Source: Actinomyces sp. AC-20-1
GTDB taxonomy: Bacteria; Actinomycetota; Actinomycetes; Actinomycetales; Actinomycetaceae
Assembly (NCBI RefSeq): GCF_023369555.1
Contig: NZ_JACJVC010000005.1
Coordinates: 62,001-126,000 of the forward strand
DNA length: 64,000 nucleotides
Reading direction: 5' to 3'
The notes below the pieces were generated by a model. The model worked only from the letters and a program-made list of their open reading frames with translations. It had not been told where the DNA came from and did not search any database. Numbering within the stretch: position 1 is the first letter of the stretch; each line of letters begins with the position of its first letter. The position numbers were made by a program, and so were the translations under genes. Shown one piece after another: positions 19,601 to 26,946 of the stretch.

Positions 19601-19718
19601 TGTCGTCGGGCGCCGGCTGCCAGGCCAGCACGGGCCGCTCGACGGCGACCCCGGTGGGCGCGCTGAGGTGGTCGACGGTGAGGTGGGCGGGTGCTGCGGT
19701 CACGGGAGCCTCCGGCAT
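16683..19718 (-). CDS. Alpha-L-rhamnosidase, GH78 (second)
   Basis: A 1011-residue GH78 enzyme, more distant from the other two in this window. The catalytic motif DCPQRERTGWTGD gives the acid Glu about residue 579; the base Glu is about 897 in GATTIWESW. The N-terminal part has the fibronectin-like domain and the rhamnosidase N domain (GVLDLSLDGAPVG, VLAPGWTTYSQY). A Pro/Gly-rich insert occurs near residues 380-400. No signal peptide is present. ATG 19718 follows a perfect palindromic operator by about 27 bases, so it should belong to the rhamnose regulon. It probably acts on a different rhamnoside from its two relatives (inference). Confidence 0.94.
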   Translation of the reverse strand: MPEAPVTAAPAHLTVDHLSAPTGVAVERPVLAWQPAPDDTCAPTHYELEVRRLSPAGQPLEPPVWATGRRPQSTPWVTYDGEPLASDADYVWRVRTWAAAPSASDGGAGRDEARPHGATPGPWVEAAFSTSLLRPAEDVRTAWVEPEQTPATPEPPIDFAAVFGEGAGDGGPAWDPGGARLHPVKLIRQELALPVPADPTARLLRARLFTSAQGVLDLSLDGAPVGDSVLAPGWTTYSQYAELDVHDVTAALTGPVRPGGTTAPAGEQARHVLGIRLADGWYAGRTGALGEAVQYGDTLRAWWQLSLTYSDGTTAVLGPDASARTTEDGPLRYSDILVGERRDDRRAAAVEGWDRPGFDEAASAAAGATWRGVRLLAPVERPDLTAGPAGPAGPETPGTGPLPHLSPATRLEPFRGAPARRVLELEVAEVLTTPAGETVLDLGQVIAGRVRLAAVGPAGTEIVLEHSEHLAKDGTFFSNVVGPNKDQRDVWVLAGTGTPEHPEVFEPAFTFHGFRYVRVTGYPGALDAGAATGVVIASDLEAAGSFACSDARLTRLHENVVWSQRANFLWIPTDCPQRERTGWTGDAQVFAPAATNNADVLTFLARWLRNVRADQRPDGSVMNMSPWPPLTDLMEGIPGPGGITVSAGWGDAVIRVPLALYERYGDTTVLAENLGAMRAWVAKQSREAASELPERLRADGEGPLSPSGWAALDPAERARQRLLWNAGTHFGDWLTPSTLVVEVPLPVMEAPRRTGELVASAYHAEALRTLARVERALGHEAEAAALRERWEAVREAVAAEYVAADGRAGSGLQGEQVLVLAFELVADPVLRGRVADRLASLVREAGDHLDTGFLSTPFLLDVLLDTGHEESAWAVLMQDTLPSWLYEVEEGATTIWESWAAVLPDGTVGTMSFNHYSLGAVDDVLFRRVAGLAPAAPGFSHVRVAPLTQGPLSWAEATRRTPYGEVRVRWEREADGAVSYDVTLPAGITGEVVLADGSVHGLPSGRTLLTV

Positions 19719-19744
19719 GTGTCGCGAGTGCGTCGGCCCAGTCG

Positions 19745-19756
19745 TGAATCGATTCA
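19745..19756. promoter_or_regulatory. Rhamnose-regulon operator (perfect palindrome TGAATCGATTCA)
   Basis: Twelve-base perfect palindrome just upstream of the second rhamnosidase. It is the best candidate for the consensus LacI-type site of this region. Confidence 0.7.
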
Positions 19757-19872
19757 GGACCTGTGGGGAGTCTACCGGTGTGACCTCCCGGAGGGGACGG
19801 TCGGCCCGCTCCCGGGTGCCGCCCGCCGTGAGGAGGTTGACGCGGAGCCGGGGCGCACCCGTGCGTGACGTA

Positions 19873-19907
19873 CGGGAGCCCTGCGGTCCGGAATCGCGGG
19901 GCTCCCG
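19873..19907. terminator. Intergenic hairpin
   Basis: Thirteen-base arms (19873-19885 and 19895-19907) with one mismatch and a nine-base loop, in the 450-base gap between the small-peptide gene and the second rhamnosidase. Apart from this, the hairpin at 20028 and the operator, nothing is seen in the gap. Confidence 0.4.
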
Positions 19908-20027
19908 GGACGGCGCGGCCGGCCGAGGCCAAGGGGGCTGGGTCGACGAGCCCGTGCTCGCGCACGGAGGCGCGCTTGCCGTGTCGACGCTCTGGACGCC
20001 AGTGCCCGATGAGGTGGGACAGCAAGA

Positions 20028-20055
20028 AGGGCGAGGACATCCTTGTCCTCGCCCT
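20028..20055 (-). terminator. Terminator of the small-peptide gene
   Basis: A perfect 12-bp stem (20028-20039 with 20044-20055) and a tetraloop TCCT. Read leftward it is followed by TCTTG. It lies about 110 bases after the stop of the 29-residue gene and fits a rho-independent terminator. Confidence 0.65.
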
Positions 20056-20166
20056 GAGAGCGTCCGGGGTGGTTCCCGGGGTGCCGGTCAGCCCGCCTGT
20101 CCTTGTCTGTCGCGAGAGCGAGCTCGGCGGGGGCGTCGAAGGTGGTTGGTTCGGGTGTGCGGGAGC

Positions 20167-20256
20167 TCAGTTCTGCTGCTCGGCCTCGAAGGCCTTCTCA
20201 GCCTCGAGCTCGCGCGCGGCGGCGGCGCGGATCATGAGGTCGACGTCGAAGATCAT
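20167..20256 (-). CDS. Small protein of 29 residues, unknown function
   Basis: ATG 20256 is preceded by a near-ideal Shine-Dalgarno AGGAGGGA (20263-20270) at six bases. The peptide starts MIFDVDLMIRAAAA and continues RELEAEKAFEAEQQN: a hydrophobic beginning, then a highly charged, probably amphipathic helix. It has its own promoter-like hexamers upstream (20338-20366), a 5' leader of about 75 bases with a stem-loop, and a terminator downstream, so it looks like an independent transcription unit between rhaD and a rhamnosidase. I do not recognise a family. It could be a real small protein or the coding part of a dual-function RNA. Confidence rests on the signals, not on homology. Confidence 0.55.
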   Translation of the reverse strand: MIFDVDLMIRAAAARELEAEKAFEAEQQN

Positions 20257-20294
20257 GCGGTGTCCCTCCTCTCGTGGTGCGGTGTCCTGTCTGC

Positions 20295-20331
20295 GCCGGC
20301 AGGTTGAGGTTGAGCCCTTGGTCCTACCGGC
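20295..20331 (-). ncRNA. Stem-loop in the leader of the small-peptide gene
   Basis: Arms 20295-20303 and 20323-20331 (GCCGGCAGG/CCTACCGGC, one G-T type mismatch) enclose 19 bases. It sits at the predicted 5' end of the transcript and may stabilise it or control translation. No known riboswitch class is recognised. Confidence 0.3.
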
Positions 20332-20337
20332 ACGCCC

Positions 20338-20366
20338 AGAGTAATGACCGGACGGTAGGTAATCAA
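20338..20366 (-). promoter_or_regulatory. Promoter for the small-peptide gene
   Basis: On the minus strand TTGATT (20366-20361) and TACTCT (20343-20338) are separated by 17 bases, an unusually good sigma-70-type promoter for this G+C-rich region. The predicted start of transcription is near 20331, about 75 bases before the ATG. Confidence 0.5.
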
Positions 20367-20386
20367 TGGTGCGACGCTGAGGCGGG

Positions 20387-20497
20387 TGTCACTCAGCCCT
20401 AGTCAGAGATCCCCACCCGGAGAAGGATCCGCGGAAATCCGCCGTTCCCGCGACCTCCACGGAGACCGGGACAGGCCCTGACCAGGGCTGAGTGACA
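20387..20497. terminator. Long-armed inverted repeat after rhaD
   Basis: Twenty-base arms (20387-20406 and 20478-20497) containing CACTCAGCCCT, one mismatch, with a 71-base internal segment. It begins about 20 bases after the rhaD stop and probably ends the rhamnose operon. Confidence 0.55.
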
Positions 20498-20518
20498 GGT
20501 GTGGGAGGGAGAGCCCGC

Positions 20519-21346
20519 TCAGAACAGGTCGGTCGGGACGTTGAAGGCCGCGATGACCGCCCGCAGCTCGTCGTCGGTCACGCCCTCGCCCAGGTTCCCG
20601 GACTGGATGTTGCGCACCTCGTACATGGCGCCCGTCTCCGCGTACTCCACCTTGTCCACCGCCGCCAGCGGGGACACGTCCGAGCGCACCATGATGCCGT
20701 GCTTCGACCACAGGACGATGACGTGGTCGCGCAGGGCACGCACGTTGTTCTCCATGAGCTCCTGGCCGCCGGGGACCATGAAGTCCAGGACCTCGATGCC
20801 CTGGGGCAGCTGGACGATCGTCTCCGGCTCCCAGCGCAGGATCCGCCGGTTGAGGTCCCGCGTGTTGCGGATCTCCTTGATGTGGCTCAGCTGGACGAGG
20901 TACGGCGGCTGCGCGTGGATGACCGCCTGGAAGCCCACGCCCCGCTGGGACACCTGGTCGTCGTGGACCGCCAGGTGCGAGTTGAACTCGCTCGTGGGGC
21001 GCGCGTAGGCCTTGGTCGGGTGCGTGTACCAGGTGCCCGTGAGGCCGCCCTCGTCCACCACGAAGGCGGACACGTTCGCCTCGGGGGACTCGGCCACGTC
21101 GCGCAGGCGGCAGCCCGAGCCCGTCACCAGCACGGTGCGGCCCGCCAGCGCCGGGGCCGGCAGCGGCAGGTCGGTGGACGGGTGGACCTGCGGGAGGCGG
21201 TCGGCCAGCCCCAGCTCCTCGGCGCCCTTGGCGACGCAGACGGAGATGTTGCCGGCGCCGGCCTCGACGGCGCCCATGTGGTCCAGACGGCGCCCGGCGG
21301 CGCCCATCTGGCTGAGGATCTCATTGAGGCTGAGGGCAGTGCTCAT
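20519..21346 (-). CDS. rhaD: Rhamnulose-1-phosphate aldolase (class II aldolase family)
   Basis: A 275-residue cytoplasmic aldolase that cleaves L-rhamnulose 1-phosphate to dihydroxyacetone phosphate and L-lactaldehyde. Family features are GAGNIS near residue 30, VTGSGCRLRD, and VLWSKHGIMV with the third metal His. Where zinc aldolases of this family usually have His-x-His, this protein reads VIHAQPPYL (His144, Gln146), so one expected zinc ligand appears as Gln; this may be a clade variant. It is the last gene of the operon rhaI-rhaB-esterase-rhaD, which supports the assignment. Confidence 0.9.
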   Translation of the reverse strand: MSTALSLNEILSQMGAAGRRLDHMGAVEAGAGNISVCVAKGAEELGLADRLPQVHPSTDLPLPAPALAGRTVLVTGSGCRLRDVAESPEANVSAFVVDEGGLTGTWYTHPTKAYARPTSEFNSHLAVHDDQVSQRGVGFQAVIHAQPPYLVQLSHIKEIRNTRDLNRRILRWEPETIVQLPQGIEVLDFMVPGGQELMENNVRALRDHVIVLWSKHGIMVRSDVSPLAAVDKVEYAETGAMYEVRNIQSGNLGEGVTDDELRAVIAAFNVPTDLF

Positions 21347-21385
21347 GGGTGATTGGCTCCTTGATCGGGTGGTGAAGGTCGTGGG

Positions 21386-22534
21386 TCAGGCCCTGCGGCG
21401 CAGTCGGGCCGCGAAGCGGTCGAGGGACAGGGAGGTCAGCGGTGAGCCGACGGCGTTGAGGTGCCCGTGCGGCACGCCCGCGCAGGTGACGCACTCGACG
21501 TCGACCCCCGCGTCCGCCAGCTGGCGGGCGAGGCCCTCGCCCGAGGCGCGCAGGTCGTCGTTCTCGCAGTTCTCGATGTAGGTGGAGGGGTAGCCGGCCA
21601 GGTCGGCGGCCGTGCCCTGCGCGTCACCCACGGAGGCGTAGGCCGGCGCCGCGTCCAGCGCTCCCCCGAGGTAGCTGGAGTTCATGCCCGCCATGACGTC
21701 CGCCGGGAAGCGCAGGATCTGAGGCATCCGCACCAGGCGCTCGGCCAGCTCAGCGCTTGCCTCGGGCCAGCGGCCGGCGTGCGCCACCGGGTAGGCGAGC
21801 AGGGCCTGCCACGCCGGGACCAGGCCCGCGCGGGCGTCGTCGCGCGCGTGCAGGGCCACCCCGGCGGCCAGGTTCCCGCCGGCGCTCGCCCCGCCCACGG
21901 CCACGCGCCCCGGGTCGATCCCCAGCGACGCGGCGTTGTCCACGGTCCAGCGGAAGACCGCGTAGCCGTCGTCGTGCGGCACCGGGTGGTGGACGCCCCC
22001 GTGGCACAGCCGGTAGAAGACCGAGACGACCGTGACGCCCGTGCGGGTGGTGATCCCGCGCGCCACGAGGTCGGCCTCCGGCATGTCGAGGTCCCCGCCG
22101 ACGAAGGCCCCGCCGTGGAGCCACACGAGCCCCGGCAGGCGGCCCTCGCCGTCGGGCACGGCCGGAGCGGTGGGCTCCCAACCGGGCTCGGGGCGGTAGA
22201 CGCGCACCGGCACCGGCCCGTGCGGGCCGGCGATCTCACGGTCCTCGGTGACGGCGTGGGTCTGCTCCGGCTCACCGAAGGGGGCGCTCCACGCGTCCAT
22301 GGCGGCCAGCACCTCACCGCTGAAGGGGCCCGTGGCGCGCGGGGCGCCGTTGCCCTCCTGGGCCGTGGCCTCGTCCGCGGCCTGGGCGGCGGCCAGGTCC
22401 TCGGCGGTGGGGGCCGCGAAGCGCTCGATGAGGTGCAGGCGCTCGCGGTAGGGGCTCAGGAAGCCGCCGGCCAGGGGCGCCAGGGCGACGCCGTCGCGCG
22501 TGGCGGCGGGCTGCGGGTTCTCGGGTGCGGTCAT
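21386..22534 (-). CDS. Alpha/beta-hydrolase of the hormone-sensitive-lipase type
   Basis: A 382-residue esterase-like protein. It shows the HSL-type oxyanion motif LHGGAFVGGD and nucleophile elbow VGGASAGGNLAAG with Ser217, then C-terminal ENDDLRASGE (acid) and GVPHGHLN (His). It probably hydrolyses a short acyl ester. Sitting between rhaB and rhaD, it may deacetylate acylated rhamnose or rhamnosides (inference from position). It starts 18 bases after the rhaB stop and has no signal peptide. Confidence 0.85.
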   Translation of the reverse strand: MTAPENPQPAATRDGVALAPLAGGFLSPYRERLHLIERFAAPTAEDLAAAQAADEATAQEGNGAPRATGPFSGEVLAAMDAWSAPFGEPEQTHAVTEDREIAGPHGPVPVRVYRPEPGWEPTAPAVPDGEGRLPGLVWLHGGAFVGGDLDMPEADLVARGITTRTGVTVVSVFYRLCHGGVHHPVPHDDGYAVFRWTVDNAASLGIDPGRVAVGGASAGGNLAAGVALHARDDARAGLVPAWQALLAYPVAHAGRWPEASAELAERLVRMPQILRFPADVMAGMNSSYLGGALDAAPAYASVGDAQGTAADLAGYPSTYIENCENDDLRASGEGLARQLADAGVDVECVTCAGVPHGHLNAVGSPLTSLSLDRFAARLRRRA

Positions 22535-22552
22535 GACGGGTTCCTTCCGGTC

Positions 22553-24064
22553 TCAGCCGAAGAGGCGGCGCTCGGCCGCGTCCCAGGCGGCGGCCGCGCT
22601 CGGGTCGGGCGTGTAGGTGGTGATCTCGCTGGAGGCGCGCACGAGGCGGCGCAGGTCGGCCAGGTCGCCCTCGATGAGCCCCGCGCCACGGGCGGCGACG
22701 ACCATGTTGCCCAGGGCCGTGCCCTCCTTCGGGCCGGCCAGGACCGTCAGCCCGGTGGCGTCGGCCGCCATCTGGCACAGGAGCGCGTTGGCGATGCCCC
22801 CGCCGACCATGTGCAGGACCCGCACCTCGCGCCCGGACAGCGCCGCCGCCTCTCGCACCGCCCGGCGGTAGGCCAGGGCCAGGGACTCGTTGACGCAGCG
22901 CACGTACTGCCCGGTGCTGGCCGGCTGCGGCTGGCCGGTGGCGCGCGCCCAGGCGTCGATGCGGGTGGCCATGTCCCCGGGCGCGTAGAAGGCGTCGTCG
23001 TTGATGTCCACCACCGTGCGCAGCGGCTCGGCGGCCGCGGCGTCGGCGTCGATCTGGGCCCAGGACAGCTGAAGGCCCTGCTGCCTCCAGGTGCGCACGG
23101 CCTCGTTGAGGACCCACAGGCCCATGACGTTCTTGAGGTAGCGGACCGTGCCGTCCACGCCCAGCTCGTTGGTGAAGTTGGCGGCCCGCGAGGCCTCGGT
23201 GAGCACCGGCTCGTCGAGCTCGAGGCCCACCAGCGACCAGGTCCCGCAGGAGACGTAGGCGAAGTCGCGGCCCTCGGCGGGCACGGCCGCCACGGCGGAG
23301 GCCGTGTCGTGGCTGCCGACGGCGATGACCGGCGTCGGCCGTCCGTCCGGGCCGAAGAGGTCCAGGACCTCCGGGCGGACCGTGCCGATGGGCGTGCCCG
23401 GCTCGACGAGCCCGGGCAGGATCCCGGAGACGTCCACCCCCATCTCCTCACGCAGGCGGGTGATGAGGCTCCGGGACCAGGTGCGGGTGCGCGCGTCGAC
23501 CAGGCCGGTGGTGGAGGCGTTGGTGACCTCGGCGACCTGGCGCCCGGTGAGCCAGGAGCACAGCAGGTCGGGCAGCAGGAGCATGCGGCGGTCGGTGGCG
23601 CCGGCCGGCAGGCCGCCGTCGCGAGCCTCGGCGACCAGCTGGAAGAGCGTGTTGAACTCCTGCACCTGCAGGCCGTTGACGGCGTAGAGCTCCGGGGCGG
23701 GGATGCGTGCGAAGACCTCCTCGGGCACGCCCCTGGTGCGCTCGGAGCGGTAGGCGGCCACCTGCCCGGCGAGCACGCCCGTCTCCCTCACGAGGCCGTA
23801 GTCGACCGCCCACGTGTCCACCCCGATGGCGGACAGGGGCCCGACGTCGCGCACGGCGGCGAGCAGGCCCTCGCGGACCTCGTTCCACAGGTGCAGCACG
23901 TCCCAGTACAGGCGCTCGCCCTGCCCGGTGGGCAGGGGGACGGCCCCGTTGGCGAAGCGGCGCGTCTCGGTCAGGGTGATCCTGCCGGCGTCGAGGGTGC
24001 CGACCATGACCCGGCCGGAGGACGCGCCGAGGTCGACGGCGGCGACGTGGAGGGGGGTGGTCAT
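22553..24064 (-). CDS. rhaB: Rhamnulokinase
   Basis: A 503-residue FGGY-family sugar kinase phosphorylating L-rhamnulose at O-1. It carries the N-terminal ATP-grip motif AVDLGASSGRVM, then GVDTWAVDYGL with the catalytic-region Asp, SHDTASAVAAVP, and the C-terminal adenosine loop MVGGGIANALLCQM. The length matches bacterial RhaB. It lies between rhaI and the esterase gene in the same direction. Confidence 0.93.
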   Translation of the reverse strand: MTTPLHVAAVDLGASSGRVMVGTLDAGRITLTETRRFANGAVPLPTGQGERLYWDVLHLWNEVREGLLAAVRDVGPLSAIGVDTWAVDYGLVRETGVLAGQVAAYRSERTRGVPEEVFARIPAPELYAVNGLQVQEFNTLFQLVAEARDGGLPAGATDRRMLLLPDLLCSWLTGRQVAEVTNASTTGLVDARTRTWSRSLITRLREEMGVDVSGILPGLVEPGTPIGTVRPEVLDLFGPDGRPTPVIAVGSHDTASAVAAVPAEGRDFAYVSCGTWSLVGLELDEPVLTEASRAANFTNELGVDGTVRYLKNVMGLWVLNEAVRTWRQQGLQLSWAQIDADAAAAEPLRTVVDINDDAFYAPGDMATRIDAWARATGQPQPASTGQYVRCVNESLALAYRRAVREAAALSGREVRVLHMVGGGIANALLCQMAADATGLTVLAGPKEGTALGNMVVAARGAGLIEGDLADLRRLVRASSEITTYTPDPSAAAAWDAAERRLFG

Positions 24065-24142
24065 GAGGTGGTCCTTCTGGGGCTGGGTGCGGCTGGCGGG
24101 GCGGTGATGGGGGGCCGACGGCGGGGGCCGGGTGGGCGGTGA

Positions 24143-24190
24143 GGCCGGGCGGGGTCCGCGGGCCGGGCGGGGTCCGCGGGCCGGGTGGGG
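24143..24190. repeat. Short GC-rich tandem repeat, 18-bp unit
   Basis: GGCCGGGCGGGGTCCGCG is repeated exactly twice (24143-24160, 24161-24178), with a degenerate third part copy, in the 180-base gap between rhaI and rhaB. Confidence 0.7.
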
Positions 24191-24229
24191 CCGACGGCGG
24201 CTGCGGGGTGCACCGGCCGCCGTCGGCCC
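24188..24229 (-). terminator. Hairpin between rhaI and rhaB
   Basis: A perfect 13-bp stem (24188-24200 with 24217-24229) directly after the rhaI stop. It may be a partial terminator or an mRNA-stabilising structure that makes rhaI transcript more abundant than rhaB. Confidence 0.55.
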
Positions 24230-24245
24230 GTCACTCGAGGGCGGG

Positions 24246-25430
24246 TCAGGCGCCCCAGCCGGCGGCGTCGCCGCCCACGCGCTCGGCGCGTACCCGCTCG
24301 AGGTAGCCGGAGGCCAGGAAGGTCTTCATCGGGTCCACGGGCAGGCCCTGGGACTCGCGCAGCTCGGCGAGCAGCGGGCGCACGTCCGTGCTGAAGGCCG
24401 CGGTGAGGACGTCGTTGGCGCCCAGGACGTCACCGGCCCTCTGCGCGGCCGCGAGGGCCTCGCGGTCCACGAGCAGCGCCTTCGCGGTGGACTCCTGGAC
24501 GTTGGTCGCCGAGCGGATCTCTCCGGGGATCTTCTCCTCGAGGTTGTGGCACTGGTCGAGCATGAAGTTGACGCCCGAGTCGGGGGCGAGGGCCCCGGCG
24601 GAGACGATCTCGTTCATGATGCGGAAGAGCTGGTACGGGTCCGCCGAGCCGACGATGAGGTCGTCGTCGGCGTAGAAGCGGGAGTTGAAGTCGAAGGCGC
24701 CCAGGCGGCCCAGGCGCAGCAGCTGGGCGACGATGAACTCGATGTTCGTGCCCGGGGCGTGGTGGCCGGTGTCGAGGACGACCTTGGCCCGCTCGCCCAG
24801 CGCGAGGCAGTGCACGAGGGAGGTGCCCCAGTCCGGCACGTCGGTGTGGTAGAAGGCCGGCTCGAAGAACTTGTACTCCAGGACCAGCTGCTGGTCCTCG
24901 CCCAGGTGGGCGTAGATCTGCGCGAGGGAGTCGGCCAGGCGGTCCTGGCGCTCGCGGATGGAGTCCTGGCCCGGGTAGTTCGTGCCGTCGGCGAGCCAGA
25001 TCTTGAGGGCGGGGGCGCCGGTGGCGCGCATGATGTCGATGCACTCGACGTGGTGGGCGACGGCCTTGGCGCGGATCCGCTCGTCGGCGTTGGTGAGAGA
25101 GCCGAGCTTGTAGTCCTCGTCCTGGAAGACGTTGGAGTTGATCGTGCCGATGGTGATGCCCTGGTCCTCGGCGTGGCGGCGCAGCCGGTCGTAGTCGTCG
25201 ACCTTGTCCCACGGGATGTGCAGGGAGACGCGGGGCGTGATGCCGGTGAGGCGGTGGACCTCGGCGACATCGTCGATCTTCTCGAAGGGGTCGCGGGGCA
25301 CACCCGCGGTGGTGAAGACGCGGAAGCGCGTGCCGGAGTTGCCGAAGGCCCAGCTGGGCAGCTCGATGGACTGGGTCCTCAGGAGGCTGAGGGCCTCGGG
25401 ACTGAGGTCGGCGAGGGTGGGGGTGGGCAT
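24246..25430 (-). CDS. rhaI: L-rhamnose isomerase (TIM-barrel RhaI type)
   Basis: A 394-residue isomerase converting L-rhamnose to L-rhamnulose. It belongs to the RhaI type (as in Pseudomonas stutzeri), not the E. coli RhaA type: LPSWAFGNSGTRFRVF near the N-terminus, SLHIPWDKVDDY, KIWLADGTNYPGQDS, LEYKFFEPAFYHTDVPDWG and VVLDTGHHAPGTNIE, the last two supplying metal ligands and substrate-binding residues. It is the first gene of the leftward rhamnose operon, with a promoter flanked by two operator palindromes. Confidence 0.94.
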   Translation of the reverse strand: MPTPTLADLSPEALSLLRTQSIELPSWAFGNSGTRFRVFTTAGVPRDPFEKIDDVAEVHRLTGITPRVSLHIPWDKVDDYDRLRRHAEDQGITIGTINSNVFQDEDYKLGSLTNADERIRAKAVAHHVECIDIMRATGAPALKIWLADGTNYPGQDSIRERQDRLADSLAQIYAHLGEDQQLVLEYKFFEPAFYHTDVPDWGTSLVHCLALGERAKVVLDTGHHAPGTNIEFIVAQLLRLGRLGAFDFNSRFYADDDLIVGSADPYQLFRIMNEIVSAGALAPDSGVNFMLDQCHNLEEKIPGEIRSATNVQESTAKALLVDREALAAAQRAGDVLGANDVLTAAFSTDVRPLLAELRESQGLPVDPMKTFLASGYLERVRAERVGGDAAGWGA

Positions 25431-25484
25431 GTGCTGCTCCGTTCGTGGGAGGGCGGCCGGCTGTCGACGGCGGCGGTGCGGCGT

Positions 25485-25531
25485 TGAACCGTTTCAGGAT
25501 GGACTGTAGCGCCCCATGAACCGATTCACAA
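25485..25531 (-). promoter_or_regulatory. rhaI promoter with two operator palindromes
   Basis: On the minus strand, -35 TTGTGA (25531-25526) and -10 TACAGT (25508-25503) are spaced by 17 bases. One operator (TGAACCGATTCA on the plus strand, 25517-25528) overlaps the -35. A second (TGAACCGTTTCA, 25485-25496) covers the region just after the start of transcription. This is a classic arrangement for a LacI-type repressor. Confidence 0.7.
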
Positions 25532-25715
25532 GAGGTGGTCCTCGTCTGCTGTGGCCAGGGGTCCACCTCGACGGTGCGGTACGACCGGTGCTGGTCGGCC
25601 CCGGGGCCGGGTTGCGTGTGCTCCCGACGGCGGTCATCCCGCGTCGCACCCGCCCGCGGGCGGCGGCTCGGGGCTCGGCGGTGCGCACTGACGCTGCCGG
25701 GTGCGGGCGGCGACA

Positions 25716-25726
25716 TGAAACGTTCA
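25716..25726. promoter_or_regulatory. LacI-type site upstream of the regulator gene
   Basis: TGAAACGTTCA, an 11-base variant of the operator, lies 46 bases before the LacI-family GTG start. It suggests autoregulation. Confidence 0.45.
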
Positions 25727-25771
25727 AGGCCGTAGCATGGCCGCGTCCTCACCCCGTTCCTGGAGACCCCC

Positions 25772-26812
25772 GTGACCACGTCGTCAGCGCCCCACGCCGG
25801 TGCCCGCCCCTCCGTCAAGGACGTCGCCGCCCTCGCGGGCGTCTCCGTCGGCACGGTCTCCCACGTGCTCAACCACCCCGAGCGCGTCGCCGGCGCCACC
25901 CGCGAGCGCGTCGAGAGCGCCATCGCCGAGCTCGGCTTCGTCCGCTCCGAGGCCGCCCGACGCCTGCGCCACGGCGGCTCCTCCCTCGTCGGCGTCCTCG
26001 TCCACGACATCTCCAACCCCTTCTTCACCGAGGCCGCCCGCGGCATCGAGGACCGCCTGCGCGAGGACGGGCGCCTGCCCATGGTCGCCTCCACGGACTC
26101 CGACCCCGAGCGTGAGCGCGAGCTCATGGCCCTGCTCGCCTCCATGGACGTGCGCGGCGTCATCGTCACCCCGTCGGCCTCCACCCTTGACAACCTCGCC
26201 GTCCTCGCCGGACGCGGCATCCGCGTCGTCCTCATGGACCACCCGCCGATCTCCGCCGAGCTGTCCACCGTCTCCGGCGACGACGTCGCGGGGGCCCGGG
26301 CCGCCGTCGAGCACCTGCTCTCGCTCGGCCACCGGCGCATCGGATTCGTCAACGGCCCGCTCACCGTGCGCCAGTCGGTCGACCGGCGCGACGGTGTCAT
26401 CCGGGCCCTGACGGAGGCCGGGCTCGACCCGGCCGACTGCCTCCTCGAGGTGGAGGCCGTCGCCGACGGCGCCGGGTACACCGCTGCCGCCGGTGCGGCC
26501 GGAGCCTGGGTGCTGCTGGGGGACGCGCGGCCGCCGTCGGCCCTCTTCTGCGCCAACGACCAGATCGCCATCGGGGCCATGCGGGTCCTGCGCGAGAGGG
26601 GGCTGAGCATCCCGGGGGACGTCGCCATCGTCGGCTACGACGACGTCTCCGTGGCCGCCGAGCTCATCACCCCGCTGACCAGCGTGCGCCAGCCGCTGGC
26701 GGAGATCGGGCGGGCGGCCGCCGACCTCCTGCTCGCCGACGGCGGCTCAGTGGCGCACGTCGTCTTCCCACCCGAGCTCGTCGTGCGCGAGTCGACCGTC
26801 GGCAAGGCCTGA
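25772..26812 (+). CDS. LacI-family repressor, probable rhamnose-catabolism regulator
   Basis: A 346-residue LacI/GalR protein. The helix-turn-helix is residues 14-35 (SVKDVAALAGVSVGTVSHVL), followed by the hinge helix SEAARRLRHG and a periplasmic-binding-type sugar-sensing domain (GVLVHDISNPFF, FCANDQIAIGAMRVL, IPGDVAIVGYDDV). GTG 25772 has GGAG about ten bases upstream. Divergent orientation to rhaI and the shared TGAA-N4-TTCA palindromes make it the best candidate for repressor of rhaI-rhaB-rhaD and the rhamnosidases (inference). Confidence 0.9.
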   Translation: MTTSSAPHAGARPSVKDVAALAGVSVGTVSHVLNHPERVAGATRERVESAIAELGFVRSEAARRLRHGGSSLVGVLVHDISNPFFTEAARGIEDRLREDGRLPMVASTDSDPERERELMALLASMDVRGVIVTPSASTLDNLAVLAGRGIRVVLMDHPPISAELSTVSGDDVAGARAAVEHLLSLGHRRIGFVNGPLTVRQSVDRRDGVIRALTEAGLDPADCLLEVEAVADGAGYTAAAGAAGAWVLLGDARPPSALFCANDQIAIGAMRVLRERGLSIPGDVAIVGYDDVSVAAELITPLTSVRQPLAEIGRAAADLLLADGGSVAHVVFPPELVVRESTVGKA

Positions 26813-26853
26813 CGCCGCTGAGCCGGCCTCTCCCCGCCCCCTCCCCGCCCGCT

Positions 26854-26930
26854 ATCGCGAGCTCGAGGGGTTGGTTGCGAGTTCGAGCCTGCAACCCTCG
26901 AGGTCGCGACGCAACCCTCGAGCTCGCGAT
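26854..26930. repeat. Intergenic hairpin repeat, family A, copy 2
   Basis: Arms 26854-26869 and 26915-26930 (ATCGCGAGCTCGAGGG and complement). The interior has two direct copies of GCAACCCTCGAG. The 35 bases before it (CCGGCCTCTCCCCGCC...) are also shared with copy 3. It lies between converging LacI genes. Confidence 0.85.
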
Positions 26931-26946
26931 GGGCGACGGGGCTCCG

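Noticed and set aside
24143-24190. GC-rich tandem repeat considered as an origin or att site
   Set aside because: Only 2.6 copies, no AT-rich segment, no DnaA boxes and no integrase nearby.
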